Origin: Flavobacterium sp. Root186
Lineage (GTDB): Bacteria; Bacteroidota; Bacteroidia; Flavobacteriales; Flavobacteriaceae
Length of the DNA stretch: 64,000 nt
NCBI RefSeq assembly: GCF_001428525.1
Contig: NZ_LMHW01000015.1
Coordinates: forward strand, 352 to 64,351
Direction of reading: 5' to 3'
Position numbers and translations under genes: made by a program. Within the stretch, counting starts at the first letter, position 1. Each line of letters begins with the position of its first letter. A model generated the notes under the pieces. The model saw nothing but the letters and a program-made list of their open reading frames with translations, was not told the DNA's origin and did no database searches. This document shows, one piece after another, positions 32,370 through 41,096 of the stretch.

Positions 32370-33314
32370 ATGATTTCAATTCCTCACAAAGCTAAGCAAT
32401 TCCTTGTTCTTCTAGTCAAACTTTTGATTGTGGGAGGCGCATTTTATTTTATTTACGATCAGCTGGCCAATAACGACAAACTTGACTGGCAAAAATTCAT
32501 TGTTTTGTTTAGAAAAAATCAATCCATTGCTGGCATTTCGTTTATCTTCCTTTTGAGTGTTTTGAATCGTTATTTTGAGATTTTAAAATGGCAGAATCTT
32601 GCCAAAGTAATTCACGAAATCTCAGGTTATGAAGCCACAAAACAGGTTTTAGCCGCATTAACTGCCGGAATTTTTACACCAAATGGAGTAGGAGAGTACG
32701 CCGGAAAAGCTTTGTATTACCCAAAATCGGAAGCCAAAAAAGTAGTTTTCCTGAACTTAATCTGCAACGGAATCCAAATGATTCTAACCGTTATTTTTGG
32801 GATATTTGGATTAATGTATTTCAATGCAAAATACAATGTTATTACCTCAAAAACCGTAGCCATTTTATTTGGAGGTTTTATTGTGATTTTGATTGTTTTA
32901 TTTTCTCTGAAAAAAATCAAAATCAAAGGCTATTCCATTGAAAAACTCCTTCATAAAATCAATGAAATTCCGAAATCTGTTCATCAAAAAAACATTCTTT
33001 TAGGAGTTTTACGATATTTAGTTTTCTCGCATCAATATTATTTTTTGTTTTTAGGTTTTGATGTTGATTTGCCTTATTTAACTTTAATGGCGGCAGTTAC
33101 ATCTGTTTATTTTTTAGCTTCCTCACTGCCAACTTTTCAATTTTTGGATTTTGCGGTAAAAGGAAGTGTGGCCATTTATTTCTTCGGAATCCTGGGCGTA
33201 AACGAATGGATTGTAGTTTTTATCAGCACATTAATGTGGTTTCTAAATGTGGTTTTGCCAGTAGTTTTAGGAAGTTATTTTGTACTGAATTTTAAAACTA
33301 AAAGAGCAGAATGA
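32370..33314 (+). CDS. Lysylphosphatidylglycerol synthase TM-like (flippase-like) membrane protein
   Basis: A 314-residue polytopic membrane protein with 7-8 hydrophobic segments. The family pattern LNRYFEILKWQNLAKVI and AALTAGIFTPNGVGEYAGKA fits the UPF0104/LPG-synthase transmembrane group, which includes YbhN-type putative lipid flippases. It overlaps the start of the glycosyltransferase gene at 33311 by four bases. Together they may act on a lipid-linked saccharide; the substrate is not known. Confidence 0.83.
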   Translation: MISIPHKAKQFLVLLVKLLIVGGAFYFIYDQLANNDKLDWQKFIVLFRKNQSIAGISFIFLLSVLNRYFEILKWQNLAKVIHEISGYEATKQVLAALTAGIFTPNGVGEYAGKALYYPKSEAKKVVFLNLICNGIQMILTVIFGIFGLMYFNAKYNVITSKTVAILFGGFIVILIVLFSLKKIKIKGYSIEKLLHKINEIPKSVHQKNILLGVLRYLVFSHQYYFLFLGFDVDLPYLTLMAAVTSVYFLASSLPTFQFLDFAVKGSVAIYFFGILGVNEWIVVFISTLMWFLNVVLPVVLGSYFVLNFKTKRAE

Positions 33315-34414
33315 TTTTTGGTTTATTTGAAATATTAACCATTTATTTAATAAGCATCGGTTCGCTTATTCAGGGTTTTTTTAAAGTCAAAAACTATCAA
33401 AATAAAGGTTTAAGTCCAACGACAAGTTTTACAATTATAGTTCCGTTTCGAAATGAAAAAGAAAATCTGCCAAAACTTTTGGAAAGCTTTTCAAAACTAA
33501 ATTATCCAATAAATTTATTCGAAGTGATTCTTGTTGATGATTCTTCAAATGAGAGATTTCAAGTTTCAGGTTTCAGGTTTCAACTTTCAGTAATTGACAA
33601 CGTTCGGATATCAAATTCCCCAAAAAAAGATGCTATTACAACTGCAATGCAACAGGTAAAAACCAATTGGGTAATAACGACAGATGCCGATTGTATAGTT
33701 CCTGAAAACTGGCTTTTAAGTTTCGATAATTATATTCAGGAAAATAAAGTTTCGATGTTGGCTGGAGCCGTTTCTTATAAATGTGAGAATTCATTTTTGC
33801 ATCATTTTCAGCAATTAGATTTAACAAGCCTGCAAGGTGCAACTATTGGAAGTTTTGGTTTAGGCAAAGGATTTATGTGCAACGGAGCAAATTTTGCTTA
33901 CACAAAATCATTGTTTAAAAGCTTAAATGGTTTTGATGGAAATGATAAAATTGCCAGCGGGGATGATGTTTTTTTACTGCAAAAAGCCATTGAAAAATTC
34001 CCAAATGAAGTTCATTATTTAAAAGCAGAAGAAGCAATTGTAATTACAAAACCAACCGAAAATTGGAAATCTTTATTCTATCAAAGAGTTCGCTGGGCGG
34101 CAAAAACAAGTTCATACAAAAGTGCGTTTGGAAAGTTTTTAGGATTGATTGTTTTCTTTGGAAACTTGAGTTTTGTGATTGCGTTTTTCTTATTTCTTTT
34201 AAGAATCTGGTATTATCCGTTTTTTGTTTTATTTGTCTTTTTAAAGTTCACAATCGATTTTATTCTTATTTATAAAACCAATCAATTTTTGACCAAAACC
34301 AGAATTAAAAGTCTTTTGTTGAGTAGTTTATTATATCCTTTTTTCAGCTCAACAGTTGCCTTGTATAGCTTATTTGGTTCTTACGAATGGAAGGATCGAC
34401 GCTTTGTAAAATAG
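33311..34414 (+). CDS. Family 2 glycosyltransferase, membrane-anchored
   Basis: A 367-residue GT2 enzyme. A first hydrophobic segment (about 3-20) is followed by the GT-A domain: TIIVPFRNEKENLPKLL, the nucleotide-binding VILVDDSS, the TDADC metal motif (DxD type), the acceptor stretch, and QRVRWAAKT (Q/RxxRW motif). Two C-terminal membrane helices follow. It should add sugars to a lipid or polymer, coupled to the flippase-like protein at 32370. Right after DDSS the protein reads RFQVSGFRFQLSV, encoded by the repeated words of 33553-33591, which look like a repeat insertion. Confidence 0.88.
   Translation: MIFGLFEILTIYLISIGSLIQGFFKVKNYQNKGLSPTTSFTIIVPFRNEKENLPKLLESFSKLNYPINLFEVILVDDSSNERFQVSGFRFQLSVIDNVRISNSPKKDAITTAMQQVKTNWVITTDADCIVPENWLLSFDNYIQENKVSMLAGAVSYKCENSFLHHFQQLDLTSLQGATIGSFGLGKGFMCNGANFAYTKSLFKSLNGFDGNDKIASGDDVFLLQKAIEKFPNEVHYLKAEEAIVITKPTENWKSLFYQRVRWAAKTSSYKSAFGKFLGLIVFFGNLSFVIAFFLFLLRIWYYPFFVLFVFLKFTIDFILIYKTNQFLTKTRIKSLLLSSLLYPFFSSTVALYSLFGSYEWKDRRFVK
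33553..33591 (+). repeat. TTTCAGG tandem words inside the glycosyltransferase gene
   Basis: AGATTTCAAGTTTCAGG, TTTCAGG and TTTCAACTTTCAG follow each other. They encode RFQVSGFRFQLSV in frame, directly after the conserved VDDSS motif. Repeats of this kind are otherwise expected in gaps, so an in-frame insertion is suspected. Confidence 0.5.
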
Positions 34415-34417
34415 TTT

Positions 34418-34502
34418 AAACCATATAAGTTATAAGAGATTCAAGTTAAAATCAAATCGGAAGTTTTTTTGCTTTGAATGAACTTACATCACTTATATGG
34501 TG
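34418..34502. repeat. Inverted repeat (ACCATATAAGTTAT family)
   Basis: AAACCATATAAGTTATAAGAG at 34418-34438 faces CTTACATCACTTATATGGTG at 34483-34502. It shares words with the long element at 42478-42586 and the single arm near 10255. It lies between convergent genes ending at 34414 and 34510. Confidence 0.7.
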
Positions 34503-34509
34503 AAAAAAG

Positions 34510-34989
34510 CTATTCTTTTGCTTTAATAATTACGGGCAGAATAAACTGTGTTTTTACCGGAAGACCGCGTTTTATAGCCGGATTTACCTTAGGAAAATCA
34601 ACTAAACGCGCATGAAGAATACTATCAATCCTGATAGTGTCGTAAGCAACAGAATCTTTTTGAAATTCAGGTTCGAATTTCATCTTTGAGTTAGGAAAAA
34701 CAGTCACTTTTACTTGTATAGTGTCAAGATCAGGATACAGAATAGATAAACTATCAACGTTTAGTTTTTCCTGAATAAGCTGTGACATCACATCAAAAAA
34801 ACACTTTTGACGCTGCTTTTTATCATTGATTGTTTCGCACTCAGTAACTGTTGGATATTCATCAACTTCTTTCCAATTAATAGATTTTAATTCCTTTTGC
34901 AGTAATTCTTTTTCAGACGGAACCTTCTTCTCAAAATATTGACAAGAATTGAAAAATAGTAAAATAATAAAAAGAGAAAACTGCTTCAA
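34510..34989 (-). CDS. TonB C-terminal-like lipoprotein
   Basis: A 159-residue protein with a short lipoprotein signal (FFNSCQYF, Cys about 16). The last 40 residues (ARLVDFPKVNPAIKRGLPVK then TQFILPVIIKA) follow the pattern of TonB C-terminal domains. The middle is charged and contains a conserved-looking CETINDKKQRQKC pair of cysteines. It lacks the N-terminal membrane helix of a true TonB. It may be a secreted binding partner or a regulator; the role is unknown. It is followed downstream by the repeat at 34418. Confidence 0.65.
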   Translation of the reverse strand: MKQFSLFIILLFFNSCQYFEKKVPSEKELLQKELKSINWKEVDEYPTVTECETINDKKQRQKCFFDVMSQLIQEKLNVDSLSILYPDLDTIQVKVTVFPNSKMKFEPEFQKDSVAYDTIRIDSILHARLVDFPKVNPAIKRGLPVKTQFILPVIIKAKE

Positions 34990-35037
34990 GGCTTTGATGT
35001 TGAATTGGATAAATTAAACTGAAGTATAAAAATACAA

Positions 35038-35418
35038 TTATTTTTTTTGAGAACCTTTGTATTCTAAATAATCTTCATACCTTTCTGAAAGCCATTGTTC
35101 TTTGTTTTGTCTTGCAACTTCCTTTTGATCAGGATATAATTTTGCAAGACGATCAGAAAAGGTTGCAATTTGAACCGTATAATTGTAAAACTGGGTTTTT
35201 GTTAAAAGAACATCCGGGTCATTTTTACGAGTAAAAAATTCAAAAAAAAGAGTGTCAAATTCTTTCATAGAAAAGTTTAAGATCTTCTTCTTGTTGCTTT
35301 TATAAATACTGTCTTGCAGTAATTGATCGTCGACGGAGAGTTTTTTAGTTTGCGCACATGCTGTATTGATCGAAAAAATCAATGACAAAAAAAGAATAAA
35401 TTGCAAATAAGGGCGCAT
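35038..35418 (-). CDS. Secreted hypothetical protein
   Basis: A 126-residue protein. A signal peptide is clear (hydrophobic residues about 6-18, ending near ACAQ). The mature part is charged, helical and rich in Lys, Asp and aromatic residues (FDTLFFEFFTRKNDPDVLL). I do not recognise the family. It lies 48 bp upstream of the TonB-C-like lipoprotein gene on the same strand, so the two may form an operon of envelope proteins. Confidence 0.6.
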   Translation of the reverse strand: MRPYLQFILFLSLIFSINTACAQTKKLSVDDQLLQDSIYKSNKKKILNFSMKEFDTLFFEFFTRKNDPDVLLTKTQFYNYTVQIATFSDRLAKLYPDQKEVARQNKEQWLSERYEDYLEYKGSQKK

Positions 35419-35463
35419 TTTTAATTTTTACAAAAGTTTGTAAGGGCAAAATTACAAAAATAT

Positions 35464-35964
35464 ATGGATTTAGTATTGTTTACATTAGGTTTTATATGCA
35501 TGATTGTAGGTATTTTAGGCAGTTTTTTACCTGTTTTACCTGGACTTTCCAGTTGTTGGGTTGGCTTACTGCTGTTGCATCTAACAAAAGCAGTAGAAAA
35601 TAATTACTGGCTTTTAGGAATTACACTTTTACTCACTATAATCATTACAGTTTTAGATTATGTAATTCCGGCAAAAGGCACCAAAAAGTTTGGCGGAAGT
35701 TCCTATGGAGTTTGGGGTACAAACATTGGATTAATAGTTGGAATTCTGGCTCCAATACCCTTTGGAGTCATAATTGGGCCATTTATTGGAGCATTAGCCG
35801 GCGAGTTAATATACGATTCAAAAAATCATAAACGTGCATTTAAAGCCGCAACAGGTTCTCTTCTTGGTTTTCTCGCTTCGAGTTTTATTAACTTCTTATT
35901 CTGCATCATATATTTCGGAATTTTTCTACACACAACATGGGAATATCGAAACATATTGTTTTAA
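35464..35964 (+). CDS. DUF456 membrane protein
   Basis: A 166-residue protein with about four hydrophobic segments. The core repeats of small residues, LGSFLPVLPGLSSCWVGLL and GLIVGILAPIPFGVIIGPFI, together with GALAGELIYD, define DUF456. The glycine-zipper-like stretch suggests helix packing in the membrane. The function is unknown. It starts 46 bp from a divergent gene (35418) and is followed by a 277-bp A/T-rich gap in which I see no gene. Confidence 0.85.
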   Translation: MDLVLFTLGFICMIVGILGSFLPVLPGLSSCWVGLLLLHLTKAVENNYWLLGITLLLTIIITVLDYVIPAKGTKKFGGSSYGVWGTNIGLIVGILAPIPFGVIIGPFIGALAGELIYDSKNHKRAFKAATGSLLGFLASSFINFLFCIIYFGIFLHTTWEYRNILF

Positions 35965-36241
35965 TTATGTAACAAATAGTTAGCCTTTTTCTTATTTTTT
36001 ATTTTTTTTAAGAAAAATTTTAAATTTTTTAAGAAAATATTTCAATTTGCTTTGATAACTAAAGGGTTATATTTACTGGTATTCAGCGTTTTTTCTGTTA
36101 AAGTCCTAACAATCTAACGTGTAAATTCTTCACTTATTTTTTGGATATGTTAAAATATTTTATATTTTTATCCTGATAAACGATAAAAAGCCCCACTTTA
36201 TCGATTATTTTGAATGAGTATAAATTATTATCTAATAAGTT

Positions 36242-36850
36242 ATGAGTATGACCCCAAACCTACAAATTGAGCTTAGACGTTTTATTTCTTCTAACGTTGT
36301 TTCAAAACTAAACAAATTTTATTTTGAAAATGATGCACTCCTGATAAAGGGAATTGATGTTTCAATCGGTACAGTTTTAATGGGTCTCTATAATAAGGCT
36401 GAGGAATCAGGATTTTATAAAGAAATTATTTCACTAATTGAAGATAATTCCGGGTTTTATCAGGAAGTCGATTTTACTTCAGGCAGAATTTTATCAGTCG
36501 ACGACTGTTATCGTTTAGAAGGAAATACACTGCTAAAAGAAATCTTCAACAATAAAAAAGGCAGAATTTCTGAAATGATTTCAAACGAAGTGGGAATAAA
36601 AAGCGAAACTGCCCGCGAAATACTTAACTTCTCTGCACTACTTGTAGTCTCTTATCTTAAAAATAATATCCAATTACTTGACAGTTTAAAATTACTGTTA
36701 GAAGAACAAAAAAGAGACATCTTAAACAGCATTCAGCCAGGAATCAAAATCATCTTAGGATTTTCATGTTACGAATCTGTTGAAGAGAAAAATCAAAATA
36801 TCGGAAGATCAATCTTTACACTTTTCGGACATAACTTTTTCAGTTTCTGA
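36242..36850 (+). CDS. DUF937-like protein
   Basis: A 202-residue protein. The start at 36242 is an ATG, with another ATG two codons later. The central part (YKEIISLIEDNSGFYQEVDF, NTLLKEIFNNKKGRISEMIS and ETAREILNFSALLVVSYLKN) resembles DUF937, often found in bacterial envelope or OmpA-linked proteins. There is no signal peptide and the protein should be cytoplasmic. It stands alone after an A/T-rich leader. A weak stem (ATCCCATTTTAC, GTAAAACAGGAT at about 36860-36890) may end transcription. The assignment is moderate. Confidence 0.6.
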   Translation: MSMTPNLQIELRRFISSNVVSKLNKFYFENDALLIKGIDVSIGTVLMGLYNKAEESGFYKEIISLIEDNSGFYQEVDFTSGRILSVDDCYRLEGNTLLKEIFNNKKGRISEMISNEVGIKSETAREILNFSALLVVSYLKNNIQLLDSLKLLLEEQKRDILNSIQPGIKIILGFSCYESVEEKNQNIGRSIFTLFGHNFFSF

Positions 36851-36923
36851 ATAAAAAAAATCCCATTTTACAAAGTAAAACAGGATTCAAATGTATTTGA
36901 TGTTTAATTTGAAAGTTTAGTCT

Positions 36924-37832
36924 TTACGAATTTTTCAAATTAATAACTTCTTGATCTGTCAAAAAGCGCCAGTTTCCTCTAGGAAGATTCTTCTTAGTTA
37001 AGCCAGCAAAAGCAACGCGGTCGATACGTAAAACATCATAATTAAAGTGTTCGAAAATAGCACGAACCACTTTTACATTAGATGATTTTAGTTTAAGGCC
37101 AACTTCACTTTTCGCTTCTTTTTCAATATAGCTAACTTCTTCAACAAACACACGGTGTCCGTCAAGAACCAAGCCTTTGCTGATTTTTTCTAAATCCTCA
37201 AATTTCAAATTTTTATCTAAAGAAACCTGATAAATTTTAGACGATTTCTGATTCGGTAAAGTAAACTTACGAATCATGTCGGTATCGTTAGTAAACAATA
37301 ACAATCCAGTAGTATTTTTGTCCATTCTTCCCACTGCAGCAATTTTTGCATTGGTAGAACCACGTACTAGTTCCAGAACGTTACGATATTCCTGCCCTTC
37401 GTCAAGCGCAGTTGTAAAGTTTTTGGGTTTGTTTAGTAAAATATATTCTTTCTTTTCAGGAGTTAAAACTACACCATCAAAGTTTACAACATCATTCAAT
37501 TTAACTAAATAACCCATTTCAGTAACCGGAACACCATTTACTTTCACGTTTCCAGACTGAATATATATATCGGCATCACGACGAGAACAAACCCCAGAAT
37601 TTGAGATATATTTATTCAAACGAATTTCGTCAGAAGCCTTTTGTCTCTTCGCCGGCTGATTTTGTTTTCTAATTTTTTCAGCTGCTGCTTCCTGAGCCGC
37701 TTTAACCTCAGGTTTCACTTTTTTAGGCCCTTGCGCACGCTTAGCCATAGGAGGTTTTGGCTTGCTTGAGTTTGATCTTGAGCTATTTGGTCTCGATCCG
37801 CCTCTTTTATTATTGCCTTCCTTATTGTTCAT
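36924..37832 (-). CDS. rluB: rRNA pseudouridine synthase, RluB/RsuA type
   Basis: A 302-residue enzyme. An N-terminal low-complexity basic and Ser/Asn/Pro-rich extension (about 1-65) is common in Flavobacteria. It is followed by an S4 RNA-binding domain (LNKYISNSGVCSRRDADIYI, KVNGVPV) and the RsuA/RluB catalytic domain with GRMDKNTTGLLLFTND, which carries the catalytic Asp. It converts uridine to pseudouridine in rRNA (the 23S target is inferred). It is the last gene of the group 39784-36924 on the same strand, though a 343-bp gap (37833-38175) separates it from UbiA. Confidence 0.88.
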   Translation of the reverse strand: MNNKEGNNKRGGSRPNSSRSNSSKPKPPMAKRAQGPKKVKPEVKAAQEAAAEKIRKQNQPAKRQKASDEIRLNKYISNSGVCSRRDADIYIQSGNVKVNGVPVTEMGYLVKLNDVVNFDGVVLTPEKKEYILLNKPKNFTTALDEGQEYRNVLELVRGSTNAKIAAVGRMDKNTTGLLLFTNDTDMIRKFTLPNQKSSKIYQVSLDKNLKFEDLEKISKGLVLDGHRVFVEEVSYIEKEAKSEVGLKLKSSNVKVVRAIFEHFNYDVLRIDRVAFAGLTKKNLPRGNWRFLTDQEVINLKNS

Positions 37833-37935
37833 AAATTCTGTAATTTGTGCAAAGATAGTTTTTTCCTGCTAATAAATCTTAAGTTCAATGTTCTTAGATT
37901 GATAGCTTTCAATTTTAAGGTGATTTGAAGCATCA

Positions 37936-38060
37936 CAATAGGCTTTTTTTAAACATGGTTTCCCGCTTTCCGTTCCAATCTTTTATTTTTTAAAGGAAAA
38001 AATAAAAGGATTTCCACTTCAATCGGGGCTAAAATTCAAACAATAGGCTTCTTTTAAACA
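37936..38060. repeat. Dispersed repeat with internal hairpin in a 343-bp gap
   Basis: CAATAGGCTTTTTTTAAACA at 37936-37955 is repeated as CAATAGGCTTCTTTTAAACA at 38041-38060. Between them, AATCTTTTATTTTTT and AAAAAATAAAAGGATT pair around AAAGG. CACAAAG words follow to about 38115. The gap 37833-38175 holds these repeats and no gene that I can see. Confidence 0.65.
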
Positions 38061-38175
38061 TTTAGTTATTACACAAAGCTTCTCAAAGTCAATCACAGAG
38101 TTTCACAAAGAGAAAATTCACATAAATAAAATAACCAGCGAAAACCCGGTCAACCCTTAAAATCAGCGGGCCAAT

Positions 38176-39132
38176 CTAAAACGTAGAAATCAATTGACGT
38201 CCGTGCCACAAAACACTAGGATTAATCAAAACGATGCAGAAAACTCCAGAAACAATGAGAAATTTTAATACATTATGAAGTAATAAAAATTGCCCTTTAG
38301 AATTGGATCTCCATAAATAAAGCAGGAAAAAAAGCAAAACTAGAAAACATACATAAAAGTAAATATCCATATAACCAACATCGTAAATATTTACCAAAAT
38401 ATAGACGGGAATTATCGTTAAAAATGTCAAAACCGTAATAATTTGCTTTGAAACCCTTTCGTTATACGTAATCGGAATGGTGTGATAATCGTTGGCTAAA
38501 TCACCTTTCAGGTTCTCTAAATCCTTTATCATTTCCCGAATCAAAAGCAATAAAAACAAAAACATGGCGTGTGCCGAAATTACCGCAAAGTGGCTTCTGT
38601 GATTTTCAATTTCTTCAAAAGAAATCGAATTGTAGAAATATAATAAAATCGCAAAAAACGGAATTACAGCCATAAATGCTGCTGTTAAATTACCGACAAT
38701 TGGATATTTCTTTATTTTATGAGAGTAAAACCAAATCAGAAAAATATAAGCAGAAAAGAATAAAAAAGCGCGCCAGGAAACAATCGACGCCATTAAAACT
38801 GCAAGGAAATTCAAACTGAAATAAACCGTCAGTTTAGTTTTTTGACTCACCAATCGATCCAGCATTGATTTGTTTGGACGATTAATTAAATCTTTCTGAC
38901 TGTCGTAAAAATTATTAATAATATAACCCGAAGCAATCGTAACTGCCGAAGCAAAGACGATCAGAAATAAATAAAAATCGAGCAATATATCCAACGCTCT
39001 TTTTTCTGGAGCCAAAATAAAAATTGCCGATAAATATTGAGCTAAAACAATAATAGGAATGTTGTAACCGCGTACTACAGAAAACAAACTAACAATTTTC
39101 ATTACTAAAAGTTTGTGCTGTCTGCTTAACAT
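38176..39132 (-). CDS. UbiA-family prenyltransferase (geranylgeranylglycerol-phosphate synthase-like)
   Basis: A 318-residue membrane enzyme with about eight helices. The prenyl-diphosphate-binding motif is NNFYDSQKDLINRPNKSM, with the second Asp motif in KDLENLKGDLANDY. It sits at the end of the mevalonate cluster, so an isoprenoid diphosphate substrate is natural; a geranylgeranylglycerol-phosphate transferase activity is often assigned to this group in Bacteroidota. An internal ATG at 39102 is an alternative start. The gene order mvaD, kinase, DUF502, ubiA and RluB-like, all on one strand, is consistent with an isoprenoid operon. Confidence 0.85.
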   Translation of the reverse strand: MLSRQHKLLVMKIVSLFSVVRGYNIPIIVLAQYLSAIFILAPEKRALDILLDFYLFLIVFASAVTIASGYIINNFYDSQKDLINRPNKSMLDRLVSQKTKLTVYFSLNFLAVLMASIVSWRAFLFFSAYIFLIWFYSHKIKKYPIVGNLTAAFMAVIPFFAILLYFYNSISFEEIENHRSHFAVISAHAMFLFLLLLIREMIKDLENLKGDLANDYHTIPITYNERVSKQIITVLTFLTIIPVYILVNIYDVGYMDIYFYVCFLVLLFFLLYLWRSNSKGQFLLLHNVLKFLIVSGVFCIVLINPSVLWHGRQLISTF

Positions 39133-39193
39133 AAATTATTATGGTGTTGGATTAGATTAAGGGAAGTTAAAGGATATTTTTGAAACCTGAAAT

Positions 39194-39784
39194 TTAGAGT
39201 TTGTTTTTTAACAATTCTTTAGAGCCAAAACCTAATTTTCGAATGCAGGCCAAAGCTTCTTTTTGTGTCATATTAATTTCTTTAATGTCTTTCTTTTCTA
39301 CAAAACAAACAGAACCACTCCACGGATTTGGTGCATCCGGAATAAAAACGGTAAAGTTGTTTTCATTTATTTGTTCTATCAAAAAGGCAAATTGCCAGCC
39401 GGCATCTGTAGGAACTAAAATGACTTTTAAATCCTGTTTCGATTCAAGCCCCATAATATTTTCATTCATGTTTTTCATAAATGAATATCCGGGAACAAAA
39501 CTTAAAATTCCATTTTCTAATTTATGAATCAGTTTTTTTGCACCGGCAGTTCTGGCCAATAAACCTGCTGTAAAACAAATAAGAATTAAGATTATGGTTC
39601 CAACAAGTTCCTGAATTGCAATTCCTAAAACGTGTACTCTCGGCAGGAAATTTACAAGGGGAAGCGTGATTTTTTGAATTATGCCGTATCCTTTTTCAAG
39701 AATAATAAGCAGTACAACCAAAGGCGCTAAAAACAGAATTCCTCCTAAAAAAGTTGCTTTGATTATTTTTAAAATGCTTTTCAT
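39194..39784 (-). CDS. DUF502 membrane protein
   Basis: A 196-residue protein with two hydrophobic segments near the N-terminus (about 8-30 and 55-78) and a cytoplasmic or periplasmic domain of DUF502 type: LARTAGAKKLIHKLENGILS, VPGYSFMKNMNENI and FVIPDAPNPWSGSV-like (FTVFIPDAPNPWSGSV). The family is widespread but without a firm function. It lies between mevalonate kinase and UbiA on the same strand, a position that suggests cotranscription with isoprenoid genes. Confidence 0.85.
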   Translation of the reverse strand: MKSILKIIKATFLGGILFLAPLVVLLIILEKGYGIIQKITLPLVNFLPRVHVLGIAIQELVGTIILILICFTAGLLARTAGAKKLIHKLENGILSFVPGYSFMKNMNENIMGLESKQDLKVILVPTDAGWQFAFLIEQINENNFTVFIPDAPNPWSGSVCFVEKKDIKEINMTQKEALACIRKLGFGSKELLKNKL

Positions 39785-39848
39785 AATAAATAACTTTTTA
39801 GGATGAAAACTTATGAAAATATGCTCAAATAACTTCGGCTTTTAAGAG

Positions 39849-40787
39849 TTAAAACTGGTAAACAACTTCTAACTTATAGTCTTTTAAAGAAGCTTTTGCA
39901 CGTTCCAGATCTTCAGTGAAGCCAAGAATATAACCGCCTCCGCCAGAACCGCAAAGTTTTAAGTAATAATCGTTTGTGTCAATTCCATTTTGCCAGATTC
40001 CGTGAAATTGTTCAGGAATCATTGGTTTGAAATTGTTTAAAACAACTTTTGAAAGCTTTTTAGTGTTGCTAAACAAAGACTTCATGTCGCCATGCAAAAA
40101 GTTTTCTACGCAGGCGTCAGTATATTTTACGAATTGATTTTTAAGCATAGTACGGAAACCTTTATCTTTTAGGTTTTCCATAAAAATATTAACCATTGGA
40201 GCCGTTTCACCAACAATTCCAGAGTCTAATAAAAATACAGCCCCTTTTCCGTCAAAACTTTGAGTTGGAATTCCGGTTGCTTCAATGTTATCTTTAGAAT
40301 TAATTAAAATCGGGATACTCAAATAGCTGTTTAACGGATCTAAACCAGAACTTTTTCCGTGGAAAAAACTCTCCATTTGAGAAAATATATTTTTTAACTG
40401 TAATAGTTTTTCGCGTGTTAAATTCTCTAAAACCGTGATTTTGTTTGTGGCATATTTATCGTAAATCGCCGCTACAAGTGCACCACTGCTTCCAACGCCA
40501 TATCCCTGTGGAATACTAGAATCAAAATACATTCCGGTTTCTACATCATTTTTAAGAGCTGCTAAATCGAAAGTAACCAATTCCGGTTGTTGGGTCTGTA
40601 AAACTTCAAGATAAGCTGCAAAACTTTGTAAACTTTTATTTGATGCAATTGCTTCTGCTGAAGGTTCTTCAGATTTCTTCAACGCACCATTGTAAAAATT
40701 ATAAGGAATAGAAAGTCCTTTAGAGTCGCGGATGATACCGTATTCTCCAAAGAGTAATATTTTTGAGTAAAATAAAGGTCCTTTCAT
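39849..40787 (-). CDS. Mevalonate kinase-like GHMP kinase
   Basis: A 312-residue GHMP-superfamily kinase. The N-terminal KILLFGEYGI is the family's first motif, the nucleotide-binding PQGYGVGSSGALVAAIYD is the second, and the C-terminal KLCGSGGGGYILGF is the third. With mvaD in the same operon it is best read as mevalonate kinase (mevalonate to 5-phosphomevalonate). No separate phosphomevalonate kinase lies in this window, so either that gene is elsewhere or another route is used. It starts only 3 bp after the toxin gene at 40791. Confidence 0.85.
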   Translation of the reverse strand: MKGPLFYSKILLFGEYGIIRDSKGLSIPYNFYNGALKKSEEPSAEAIASNKSLQSFAAYLEVLQTQQPELVTFDLAALKNDVETGMYFDSSIPQGYGVGSSGALVAAIYDKYATNKITVLENLTREKLLQLKNIFSQMESFFHGKSSGLDPLNSYLSIPILINSKDNIEATGIPTQSFDGKGAVFLLDSGIVGETAPMVNIFMENLKDKGFRTMLKNQFVKYTDACVENFLHGDMKSLFSNTKKLSKVVLNNFKPMIPEQFHGIWQNGIDTNDYYLKLCGSGGGGYILGFTEDLERAKASLKDYKLEVVYQF

Positions 40788-40790
40788 GAT

Positions 40791-41096
40791 TTATTTTATG
40801 TCTTTTTTTATTTTATTTGGGTCTTGTCTGGTGTCGAAAAATGTAATTATTTCAACTCTTTTTGTATTGAATTTATAATAGATCGTTGTTTGTTTTGATA
40901 AGATACATTTACGATATTTGTTATTTAATTCCGATTTAGGAAAAATCTCAGGTTCTATTTGTATTAGATAAATTACCTTGTCCAGATTTGATATAAATTT
41001 ATCTTTTACTTTTTTTGACCATTTAATTTCTAGGTATTCAAATAATTCAAATAAACTTTTTTCAGCATTTTTTGAAAAGATTATCGTTCTTTTCAT
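40791..41096 (-). CDS. ParE/RelE-type toxin
   Basis: A 101-residue protein of the RelE/ParE superfamily: IIFSKNAEKSLFELFEYLEI, then KVKDKFISNLDKVIYLIQ, PEIFPKSELNNKYRKCILSK and QTTIYYKFNTKRVEIITFFD, with a C-terminal RQDPNK typical of ParE-type toxins. Its start overlaps the stop of the antitoxin gene as TAATG. Such toxins either cut mRNA or poison gyrase; which one cannot be told. It is inserted between the two mevalonate genes with no promoter gap, so its expression should follow the operon. Confidence 0.88.
   Translation of the reverse strand: MKRTIIFSKNAEKSLFELFEYLEIKWSKKVKDKFISNLDKVIYLIQIEPEIFPKSELNNKYRKCILSKQTTIYYKFNTKRVEIITFFDTRQDPNKIKKDIK

Noticed and set aside
35965..36241. A possible small RNA in the A/T-rich gap
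   Set aside because: No stable stem or terminator-like structure was found; runs of A and T explain the low complexity.
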